64,000 nt of DNA from Globodera rostochiensis (taxonomy: Eukaryota; Nematoda; Chromadorea; Rhabditida; Heteroderidae), in NCBI GenBank assembly GCA_018350325.1, contig JAEVLN010000001.1, positions 361,501 through 425,500 of the forward strand, written 5' to 3'. The translations under genes and the position numbers were made by a program. Positions 11,453 to 22,400 of this stretch are shown piece after piece. Position 1 is the first letter of the stretch. Every line of letters begins with the position of its first letter. Below the pieces are notes generated by a model. The model was not told where the DNA came from, did not search any database, and worked only from the letters and a program-made list of their open reading frames with translations.

Positions 11453-12403
11453 TCACTCCTCTCTGAGCAAGTCGATCACACTTTGGAGAATGAACGGTCC
11501 CCGTCTCCCGATGCCCGTCGGCTTCTTCCCCTCCTCCTTTCGCTTGACCGGTATCAGCGTCCAGCGGTCCCTTCGCTTCTCTTCGGGCCCCCTCTTGGCC
11601 TTCCCCTCTACTTGCGGTTGTGCCGGTGCCGCTGTCAGCGTCTCTTCCGTCCTCATTCTGGTCGACCTCGCCGGCATTGCCGTCGTCGTTGTCTTCGGCG
11701 ACGTTTGTGCGGGTGCCCACCGTCTGCCGCCCACATTTCTCCTTTCCATGCCGCCTCCTTCGCGGCCGTTGTGCCGCTGCTGTTGTTGCTGACCCTGCTT
11801 CGATTGCTTTTTGCTCCGGGCCTTATTCCATGCCAACAACGAGCTTACTGTAGTCGCTAGTTGAGAAGCTCTTCTGCCGGTGCTCGGAGTTTGCTTCTGT
11901 GACGGTGGCCGGGTGACAACGACGACGCTCGAAGAGCGAAGATTGGCACTTTTGTTCGAGACCCAAGACCGGACACAGGCCTCCGGCACTAAGAATGACG
12001 GAGAAACATTGTCATTGTCTAAGCCTACTCATCTGAAGCAACGATCTCCGATCACTCTGATCGGCTCCTTCCGTCCACCCACAACTTCCCTCCCTTCTCT
12101 TACATTTGATGCATCGCTGTTTCATTTCGTCATTCTCCACACAAATTTCCCTCTCTTCGTCGCATTTTATCTCGCACAAATCCAACACCGGCACCCATTG
12201 AGCATCCGAAAATGGATTTCCACCTTACAAATTAGAAGTCAAAAAGAGCAAGCAGTTCGATGGTGAAGGTAGGACCTACACATTTGTTGATGTTGGAAGA
12301 GGAATTCCACAAGGTCTTCATTTGTTGTTGCCGCAGAAACCGTTGTAAGGGGACGGACGAGGAAATGGAGGAGAAATGGGGCCAAATGGACAAGAAAATG
12401 CAT
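11453..12403 (-). CDS. Novel secreted basic protein (signal peptide, Cys motif, K/R/Q-rich tail)
   Basis: I do not recognise this protein. Three exons, 12403-12280, 12223-12029 and 11988-11453, join with good GT-AG sites and close at 284 residues. The first 25 residues (MHFLVHLAPFLLHFLV...) look like a signal peptide. A cysteine-bearing segment follows, with a C-x3-C-x8-C spacing in LCEIKCDEEREICVEN and then CIKCKRREGSC. The last 180 residues are low-complexity and strongly basic, with KKQSKQGQQQQQ and VKRKEEGKKP, so nuclear-localisation-like clusters are present. An upstream in-frame ATG at 12439 gives a poorer signal. Secretion plus basic clusters would fit a parasite effector, but that is only inference. 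It lies downstream of the Ly6-like gene on the same strand. Confidence 0.6.
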
Positions 12404-12866
12404 TGAGGAAGTGACCTCAAACTCTGGGGTGTCCAGCAAGCCAAAATGACCAAATAAAATGAAATGAAATGAAATGACAAAGCGATAGGCACTGACGCAA
12501 CGTCCGATCTATCGCCTCCCCCCCCCCCCCCCCCTCCACCTGCCGATCATCCCCCCCCCCTCCCCTCCCATCAACAGGTTGCCTCTCTGCCTGTTTAGCC
12601 GCCCGTTATCCAATCATTATTCTCAATAAAATGCATATATCGAATCGTTGGACAAGAAAATGCAGATTAATTAACGGTTAATTATTGTCTCCACAAATAC
12701 TAATGCTGCCTCCCCCCATCCCATACACCCCCGCCCCACCCCGCTCTGTCTTTCAATGTCCGCTTCCCTCGACAACCCTTGGACAACGGATCATCCCTTT
12801 TTGGCATCAATTCGACTTTATTTATTTCGCAAAATAAATTTCAAGCAATCTTTTAAATAATCTCTC
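12404..12866. other. Intergenic, C-rich runs
   Basis: Spacer between two minus-strand genes. It contains long C-runs at 12515-12560 and repeated 'gaaatgaaat' units near 12460-12475. No gene was recognised. Confidence 0.5.
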
Positions 12867-13497
12867 CTAAATAGCGATGATTAGCATAAAAATAGTCGCA
12901 AAAATCGCCACTGGGGCTGTTATCGATGAACGCGCGGAATTACACAAATTCTCTTTGCAGAAGCAAAGTGACGGGCTGCCCGTCCTGCAGTGGACGTTCT
13001 GCGGGATGCCCACGTCCGGCTTGTACACTCGCGACTTACACCCGCGGATGACAAACTCCAAGCCTTAACGGGCGGACTGTTGTGCCGAGCAGAAGGACGG
13101 CTTCCAAACCGTCATTCTCCGCACGCACTTTCACACACTGGTCATTGGGGGTCGAACACTGGACGGTGGTGATCGTCTTGAACTGAGTGATTTGCGTTCC
13201 TCGCGTCCATACCCTTGGAATATCCCACCTCGACATCTTGCTCCATGTTGCAGAATCGGTGAACTGATAAGGAAAAGCATTCGGACGGATTGGGGAATTG
13301 AAAGAAAGACCGGGCGGCAATTCGTAGACGGAATTGAGAAACAATCGGAGGGCGACTTGCGCGTTTTCGTCAATGTTAGCGGAGAGAGTTGTCGTGCAGC
13401 TGTAGCAGATCAAAGAAAGGGAGGGACGGGGAAAACGGAAGAGAAAGACGACGAGAAGGGAAGCGGGAGAGGGGCCGAAGCGAATGGCGGAGAGCAT
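12867..13497 (-). CDS. Ly6/uPAR-like GPI-anchored small cysteine-rich protein
   Basis: Predicted cell-surface three-finger protein. Four exons close exactly at 163 residues: 13497-13311, 13263-13229, 13182-13110 and 13063-12867. Three of the introns are about 46-47 nt. The signal peptide is MLSAIRFGPSPASLLVVFLF. The mature part starts with LICYSC and continues with ALRLFLNSVYELPP, TTVQCSTPNDQCVKV and GLEFVIRGC, which is the arrangement I know from nematode Ly6-like proteins. It ends with the CFCKENLCN motif and a hydrophobic tail (APVAIFATIFMLIIAI) that fits a GPI signal. A read-through frame exists across all introns and would hide the true gene. The ligand is unknown. Confidence 0.82.
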
Positions 13498-14431
13498 TTC
13501 GGGGAAAGGAAAGGAACGAATGGACGACGAGCGAATCCCCTCCAGCTTTTTAGGAGTTAAGTGAGACACAAATGCCCCTAATGGGAACGAGCACCGGATT
13601 GAAGCTTTGCGGCTTTCAAAAAACCATTTGACCCTCAGCGTCCTATCGAACTGGCTGGTTGGCCATGTCCATAACCAATGGACAACAAATTCGGTTACCA
13701 GGGAACCAAAGAGCGCGGAATAGCGTCTTAAGCTGTAGAACCCATTAGCGACGAGAACTTGTGGCAAAATAGAAAGAATTTCTCGCCGAATCTGCCGAGA
13801 TTATTTTAGGGTCGAAGCGAAAAGCAAATTATAAATATGAACAAATTAACAAACGATAAATATGTAAAACAGAAAACATTTTCCTTTTTGTTTATTTCTG
13901 TTGCAGAATGAGTGCCGCGCAAGTCGCCTTCCAAAGTCTCTCCGTTTCTTTCTCAGAAAGCGTTCGCTTTGTTCCCTCCCGTACGGTTTGCATCACAAAA
14001 GCATTAATTGCATCAATTCCTGCAAATAAAGCTAACTAAATGAGGCGGCTTCTGTGACTAGCACGCCCCGCCCCCTTTGCCCGAGTCGGAATTTTGGTTG
14101 AAAATCTCTGAACAAATTGAGTCAAAAGTTCTAATTTCTCGGACCCATAAGGCAAAATCCTAAATTGTGCCTGCCGTCAACCCTAAATTATTAATGGCAC
14201 ATAACACTTTCGTGGCTGGACATTTGCACCGCAGGACAAAACGTCTGCGCCGCAAAAAACAAAAAGATTAAATAACGTTTCTTTTTGGTAAAAATTCAAA
14301 CCAATTAAGGCAACAAACAAGTGGCATCATAATTAAAATATGTTTGGCGAATAACTTCCACTTTTTTGTTTTCGCGGCCCAAATGTCAAATTTGTCCGGC
14401 GGCGCAAATGTCGGCCAATCAAAACGTTTAC
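13498..14431. other. Intergenic
   Basis: Between the Ly6-like start and the last identifiable exon of the UTP20-like fragment. The next UTP20 exon would be expected after the donor at 14431, but nothing conserved is visible down to 13800. A weak open frame continues across 14268-14431 and looks like intron read-through. Confidence 0.5.
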
Positions 14432-16289
14432 CTTCCGGCTTCTCGTTAATGAACCAAAGATGTGGCCAAATGGTCAAAGAGAGGTCGAAGAAATCAGAGG
14501 GATAAACGCTTGGATTGTGTAAAACGGCAACGACAAAGTGCCGAAGGGAACAGTGATGCTGCAGGCAAAAGGACAGTTCTTGACGATTCGCTAAAAACAA
14601 AAATCGGTTAGATTATTGAAAGTATTCTGTTCACCAGACAATGGCTCTTCGATCGGAAAATGTTCAGTGAGAATTTGACTGTAGAAAATTAGCAATTCAC
14701 GAAGAGGTTGAAGCCGTTCTTGGGTAATATTTTTGAAATCGGAGGTGATGGACGAAAGGAGAGAAGAGCCGAGTCTGCCGACCACGTCCATGATGTCGGT
14801 GAAGAAGAACGGAAGTGTATGGAGCTGTGCCAAACAGCGAAGAAGAAAGTGAAGTCGGTGAAGATCGTTTCCCAATGTAGCGAGGACAGAGAGAAAGGTC
14901 GACTGGTGAAGGGGGGAAGGCGGCGGATGAGAGAGCAAAAGCTGAAAAGACCGTTGAAGCGGTAATCTTTCAACGCCGTACGGGAGATAGGGCCAAAAGA
15001 GCATTCTTTTTGAGGATTGAATGTGTGGGAGTCCTTCCCCATCACCTCGGAAACGAGTTGCAAATACTGCTCAAAAAACTCGGGACAGTCCGAGCTTTGA
15101 AGACCATCGACAACCAATGAGAACAGTTTGGCTTTATTGTCTTTATTGAAAAGTGCAGACTTCTTGGCACGCATCCAGAGAAGAAGCCATTGGCTGAGAG
15201 TTCGAAGTTCGTTCGCATTTTGGACATGTTCAACTCGACTCTGGAAGTGGGGAAGACAAAGTGGAAGGAGTCATCTAAAATTCGTGTGACGCGTTGTGAG
15301 AACTAACGAAGAAGCCTTTTATGTGTTTTTCCTGGCGCCCGGAAAATGCGACACCAAAAAATGTTTTTCGAAATTTTTCTGCCGGCTACCGGTCCGAGTG
15401 TCGGGCGGGCCGCTTTCTCCGGCCACTGTTTTTCCTTCGTTAAAATCGGAATAAAATGGGGGGAGGGAGGGGGGGGGGGTCCTTAATTCCCCAAACCCTT
15501 CTGATAATGGCATCCATACGATCAATTTCGCGATGATTTGCGTTGAAACTGAACGATTTCCACAGGCAATGAATTTTTGAAAGACATCCGTCATAAGAGA
15601 AATGGAAGAACGACTTAACGCGGAGTCGGAGGGCATTCCAAAAATTGGCAAAATGATCGCACCGATCAACTGAAAAGATGAGAATTCTTTTTTTAGCACT
15701 ATGGCCTTTGCCCATCAATGGACTCACCTCCGCCGCTTTGTCTTCATATTCCCCGTCGTCAAAAACGGAGTTGAAGAAAAACAATGAAAGTCCTTCCTTC
15801 AAATGGTGGGTATGGCCATGACCAGAAAAGCATTTTGCAAGCAGAAATTTGGCCAATTTATGAGGGAACGGCGAATTGGAGAAAATGAAGGAAAATGTGC
15901 GAGCGGCGAAGGAACGGACGCGGTCATCGGAAGGGAAGCCGAGAAGAGGCAAAAGACTGCTGAAGAAAGAAAAGGTAAATAAATATAAATTCACTAATCG
16001 TTTAATCGGAATACCGACAGAACAAAGGCTTCAGCTGAGAAGAAAGGAATCGCAAATTGAGTTTAATAATTTGTCCCATCGCGCGAAATCCGCCTTCCAT
16101 TTCGGCTTCACCGAATTTCTCTTCTTTCGGTGTCAAAAACAAATTCGAAATCGCACCAAAAATTTGCCAAAAATGTGGCTGAAAATCGTCGCGCAAATCC
16201 GTGGCGATGGCCGCACAAAAATCAAAAAAAGCGGGCAAAGAAAGGCTCTGGTCAGCCAAATGGCTTAGGAGAGAACGAATGATGGCATT
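14432..16289 (-). pseudogene. UTP20-like (U3 snoRNP) gene fragment lacking both ends
   Basis: At least six exon-like pieces with plausible splice sites match the N-terminal HEAT-repeat part of UTP20, a large 18S pre-rRNA processing factor. The best matches are DLRDDFQPHFWQIF (16150-16200), SLLPLLGFPSDDRVRSFAAR with TFSFIF (about 15880-15965), and a segment around 15090-15240 (WLLLWMRAKKSALFNKDN). The first piece starts at an acceptor (16289) without an initiator. Only about 145 bp separate it from the hecd-1 stop, with no room for the missing N-terminal exons. The last piece ends at a donor (14431) with no following exon. UTP20 is normally over 2,000 residues; this holds roughly 600. It may be a duplicated fragment, a decaying copy or a misassembly. 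Reading frames are intact inside exons, so decay, if any, is recent. Confidence 0.5.
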
Positions 16290-16433
16290 CTGAAGGCAAA
16301 AGGAATGGACAATGGCATTTAAGAAAATTCCCCCACTTTGTGATGGATCAACAATGAATCAATTTACACAAATACTCGTCACACGTATCATAATAATCTG
16401 AACAGTTGGCTGACTCTTTGCCACTCTTCCGAT

Positions 16434-19400
16434 TCAATTCAAATGGAATCCCTTCTCCGTCGTTGCCGCCAAAAGCCGTTCTTTCAGAATTTCGGCGTTG
16501 CTGTACTCGGGCAGTTTCAGGTAATGCACACACGTGTTGACGGACTGATTTTCATTCATTCACGTTAGAAGAATAAGCATCATTAAAACAAAATGTACCG
16601 GGTAAGAACCGTCACCAGAACCGACTTTGCGTACAATGGTCAGACTAAAGATTGAGAAGATGAATTGATGGAAGGATTTAAAACAAAAAAGGGAAAGGAA
16701 TTCACCGGGGGTGCAGGTTGGCAAGGCCACCGGGAGGCAAAGAAGAGCACCTAAAAGCGTATATTCAGCCAAAAAACATGTAAAAATTACCCGGTCGTAA
16801 ACTGGAGGAAGGCTTTGCGTTGGGCTGCACTGAAACTGGTGAGCACATCGACAAAGTTCAGAAAGCCGACCGAATCGCGCGTGTAACTGTCAAAAAATCG
16901 TTTAACGAAATCTGAGCGCCTTTACCCAAGTTTTGGCTCGGTGTATCGCAACAAATCTTCGCGAGACCAGTTTGGGCATTGCTCTCCCGAAAGCAAAGTC
17001 TGAAACGTACTAAAATGGATTGGTTCTACTACATTTAAACTTACTTGAAGTTCGCTGGCTGAATAACAAATCAGAGATGAGAGTGGAAAGACCATGTCAA
17101 AACCATGCCGAAACATAGAAACCTTCACAAAAATAATGAACAAAAATGTCAAATTGATTCTTCGAAAGGCCACCTGTTCACAAATTCCCTCGTTCAGATG
17201 AAATTCAATGAACCTCTTCACATAAAATTCCACGTTGAACGCAGTCACTTCTACGGAAGCACCGCCGTCGATGAGCTCAACGCATTCATAAGGAAAACTT
17301 TTGGCGGGGGCATTGACCGCAAAAGTCAAGGACAAATCTTATCGTTGGAATGGCCAATTATTAACTCATTCAGTCCAATAAATCACCTTCTACTGAAAAT
17401 TTGCTTTCGTCCATTTCAACGCGCAATTCGTTGAGCATTTTTTCTTTTTCGGCAGAGTCAAACTTCTCATCAGATTGAATTAGTTTGCGTCGTTCGACGA
17501 ACTTCAACAAAGCCCTAATAAGTCGAACCTTAATTCGAACAAAATATAATAAATGTTAAAGAGTTAAAACATTATAAATGCAAGAATTAGAACCTTTTCA
17601 GGATAAATTAATGCAAAATCATTAAGGTCCAAAACAGATTCGATGGAAGGATGATCACTTGAGGCAAGCTAAAGCATTTAACAACAGGTAAAAATACATT
17701 CCCAAAAGTTAATACCTTGGGGGAAGTGATCAATTTAAGAAAGGGTTTCGAAAAGGGTAAGTCCACGAGTCGACTGTCCTGAAAAGCGTCTTACAGAAGG
17801 AAAAACAACTAATAGTCCACCTGAATTGCTTTGGCAATAAAAACTCCAAAAATTTGGAAAAGTTTCAATACACGTTCATTAGTGCCGAATGGCCAGAAAG
17901 CCGGGAAAAGTCCGGCATCAGAATAAACGTAATAACCAGCAGGTTTGGACCCCGTGAGTCCACCATCCTCCCCTTCCGCCACTCCTCTCTCCGCAACAAC
18001 ATCGCCACAATGCCACATGGAAAGATCCCGTCGTTGGAAATCAGCAGCGACCTAAACTTTTTGTCCTTTTTCACCATAAAATAGCTAAATAAGCAGACTA
18101 AAGCAAAGAATTCGAGAGTTGGCCCGAGTCCAGTGCCCTCCTCGCCGTAATATTCGATCTCCAAAATGGCTTTACGCATTGCGTGAAACTTCAGCACTTT
18201 AATCGCATTTTCCAAGAAGAGTTCCGCCGATCGGTGCACCTTGAATTTGTCAAGTCAGCTAAATTTGCAAGAAGATAATTCACCTTTATCCGTTCGTGCT
18301 TAACTCGTCCGATTCTGTACTCAGGATAATGATCTTCTCTGCGCAAACCGGCCATATTGGAGCCTGTTGAAGCGGTTGCAGAACGATTTTGCTCAAGCAG
18401 GTGATCCCGCCGATTTTGCAAATAAGCAATGGCCCGTGATGTACCGAAAGCTAAAAACGAATGACAACAGACAAGCTGATATTTTTTAATTAATGTCCGA
18501 CCCGTCGTGTTCATGTACATGGCACGGATTTCCATTGAGAACAGACAGGGGAAATTGTGGACTAAATTATATTATAAAAAGCAGCAATTATTTTATTTTA
18601 TTCACCCAAATAATTGCACCAATGGGGCAATGTTTTCGCGGAAACGACCAAAGGGTCAGCGAGCTCTTGGCACAGTTTTTGCGCCAACTTTGTACTGTGA
18701 AAGGATTCTTCTGGGAGAGACGGGAAAATCACGCCGGCTTCAATGAACTGATCAGAGTTAATCATCGATTGAGAAAGCTCTTGCAACATTTTAATGATGT
18801 TCAGTGCCTTAACAACATGCTATCAGACATATTGAATCTTCCTGCCACGTGCTCCCCCCCCCAACCCACCTGTCCAACCAACGGGTTTGCTCCAAACAAA
18901 TTTGGATCAAAACGTCCTTTCTTATCAGGGACATCATTAGGAAACAAATCTTCATTGTTCGTGTTAATCGAATAAATCAGCGTAAAAGTGTTCTCCCAAA
19001 TCTGCGAATTCACATCAGAAGAAGAAATGTTGTCCGACGAACTTTCGCAGTTCCGGTTTCCCAGAAGTAAGTCTTGCACTTTAAAAACAAATTAATGGAA
19101 TTTCATATTTAAATTAACAAATACCATAGCGGAACAACGACGAGTCGTCATCCTTCATTTCCACCGTAATCCCCTCCTCTTCCGGTTTAGTTGCTTGGTC
19201 CTTGCTAGTCTTTTTGATAAACAGTCGAATTGTGGGAGTCCCGACGCTGACTGTTGACGAAGTTTCTCCCTTAGAATATTCTCGAATCGATGACTCTTTA
19301 CGCCTGTTTCCAGAAGAAAACAAAATGTTTTCTGGCAGTTTAACATCTTGTGTCTGAAAAATGATGTTTTTTCATTAGTGCTTAAGACTAATTGTAAGCC

Positions 19401-22400
19401 TTTCCACCTGATTGACGTTGGTACGGCCAGGACGAGGATCAAAGGCCGGAATAAGTGCATCAAACTGTCGACGGAGTACAAAATCATCGTTCCATCCTCC
19501 GGGCGCCGTGGACGTTTTGCTTCCCGCTGTTCGAATTGCTCGACCACAGCTCGCCTCCTCACTGCTCCGTTGTCGTCCATCATTAGGGCCTCCCATCGAT
19601 GGAGGCATAAATGTGCTGAATTCGTCCAACAAAGCTTGTCGCCATCGTTGATTTCTCGTTTCACTGGCAGAAGACGTCCCGATGATCACGTCAATGGGCA
19701 GGGATGGAATTATATTGTCGCTTCGCTCCATAGCGGCACGGATAGCGGCAAAAGCATCGGCACGCGAACCTGCCGCGTTGGAAATAATTGTTTGGTTGGC
19801 CGAAGCGGAAGACGAGAATTGGCGACGTAAAGCGGATGCAACGGATGTAAATGACTCTATCTGGGACTGAAGTGCCGATGTGGCATCATTGAAGATGGAC
19901 GAGGCAGTGTTGCTGCCACCATTATTCGTCTCAGCAGTAGCAGAAGCTCCCACAATGTTATGAACATGATCAGCAAAACGATCGGCAACTGAGGAAGAGT
20001 CGGAAGAAATGCTGATCCCGCCTCCGTGGTCACTTCCGGGATGTTCGCAATCACTGAAAACGACGCAATATACAATAAAAAGCCAATGCAAAGCATTGTA
20101 CTCGATAAAGTGCAATTCATCCTCATAAATATCGTTGTCGAATTCGTCCACATCGTAAATGTCGGAATTGTCGCCAGATTCGAGAACCTAAAATGTCAGT
20201 GTATAAAAGAATGCACTTTTATTAATGTACCTGCTGCATCATATTGCGAAAAACTTCGGCATAATTTCCCAATTTAACGCGTATATTTGAACCAATATTC
20301 TGAATCTGTGAAGATGAATTGCCGCTGGTTCCGGGCACATTTTGGTGAGTTTCCTCTTCTGACGCAATTAATGTTTGACCCAAAATGTTTTTAATAAATT
20401 TTGATACTTGGAGAAACTGAAGAAGTCTCCCCGTTTGTGCCGTCGTCTTCACTTTTGTCCAGGACTTTCTTCGGCATTTTTTCTGCTTTTATCTTGTTAT
20501 TCAAAGGTTCGTCGACCTCAACCAAAGTTGCATCGTTAGCATCACTGGTTTCCGATGCTCTTCCACCGGATGCAGAAAAAAGATCAAGAAAATCCTCCGT
20601 TTCCTTTATTCTGGAAAGAATTTCCGCTTCTTCGTCTTCGTCATCTTGCGCGCGATCATCTTAATATTCAGTTTAATTAATGTATTTAGGGAAAAGGTAC
20701 GGCAGAAAGTTAGCAAAAGATTAAAATTACCCATTGGCGACTGCGTTTCGAATCTGCTGTTTGGGTTTTGAGCCAATTGTTGACATCTGCCATCGTCCTC
20801 AGCCTTCTGACTGACTTCTGCACGACACGAGAATTTTAAAACCCCAAAATGCAAATCATAAACATACCATTTATTGTCTCGATAGAAGATTCAATTTGAT
20901 TTGGTTCCAATCTTTCCGAAGAAGACAATTGCGATCGATCGCGAGAAAAAGAGGATGAATTCAGAACAGGTTGTGATCCGCCAGTGAATGAACTGAATTC
21001 GAAACAGTCTAACACCGTCCAAGATTTTAACCTGGCCGCAATGGAAAGGCCATGCATGTCCTGGCTCCCCTTTCGCTTGTCAAATCGGCTTTCAAAGTCA
21101 GGGAGATTGCCAAAGGTCGACAGGTTTTTGGGTTCTGGACTTCCCGAATTTGGCGACCCCATTGACTCCTCGGGAATGCTGTAGTCATGAAGGCGAGCCT
21201 TTGACAACAAATTCTCCAGCGACGGCGTTTGGTGTTGGAGTGATTCGGCACTGGCCGCTTGTTTGAACGCCGCCGAAGAGCTACGGCCTTTACGTTGGTC
21301 CGCCTAAATCCGACTGAATTAAAACGAAATTATAATTATTAAAGCTGACGTCAAATAAGTTTGTTGTTGACATCGATTTCTGTTGTTGCTGTGAAATGCC
21401 ACTGACCGAATCAATTGAGGCCTTCTAAATTGGTCGTAGAATATGAACAATTGTTTCAAATCTTCTTTAAAGTGGCTGTATTCTTACTTCGTTGGAACTT
21501 GACAGTTCTCGCTGATTTGCATTTCGCTGTGCCTTCGATGACGCTTCACCTGAACTCCTCGAATGAGTTCCTCCTCCTTTCTTGGCAGTCACATTCTTCG
21601 CCGTCTTTCCACCCCCAAACGACTTCTTCACTTTGATGCTTCCGCCGACCTTCTCCAAGCACCCGGCAGCAACGTAAGCAGACCGAGCCGACAGAACATC
21701 GCCGGGCGTGTGTTTATGGCCATGGCCGGCAGCGGAAGAAACTCCGCCTAACTTTTCTGCCGAAGTTTTTGGAAGTTTGCGCGCCATTCTCAACGAAGCG
21801 GCGGTGGGAGGTCGGCCAAAGCTGAGGTTTGAAAGGGCACTGGACACATACGGCTGCTGCAGATCAGCTTTTGGAGTGGCTAAATCATCATAAATACTGT
21901 ATTTAATTAGAATCAGCGCACTTGGAGAGTTATTCAGTGCTTTTGTCGAATTTAGTTGTTCATACAAATACGACTTCAGTGTAGAAACTGTAACAAGCGG
22001 TTCGCTCTTCAAAAAGCGATTTGTTCTAAACATAGTCACACTGTCAAAAAAATGTTAAAGTAATGATTTACATATTCACAAATTCTTTCGAATCCGTTGA
22101 GTCATTTTCCCGTTTTGCCAATTCAAAACGAAAGCGCAAACGTCGCGTCAGCAACTGAACCATACTTATTCATTAAAGAACAAAACAAATATATAAAATT
22201 GGGACCTGAAACCCAAACGGGGACCCGCCGGGCGCATCATAGAGATACTGCGGCAACTTCTCGGTGAATTCCAAAACGAGAACAATTTTACGCACCAAAA
22301 GGTAAAGAAGCTTTGCATCGGAAAAAGTCTGAAAATTTTCAAAAATAAAGACGAACATCTAAAAGCAAAAAGCAGAAACCTCGGCAAAACATTTGGCATG

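Noticed and set aside
11427..11860. Plus-strand Ser/Pro/Leu-rich ORFs
   Set aside because: They are antisense shadows of the basic tail of the minus-strand secreted protein.
13036..13767. Continuous 243-residue minus-strand frame over the Ly6-like gene
   Set aside because: It reads through three short introns; removing them restores the cysteine pattern of the Ly6-like family.
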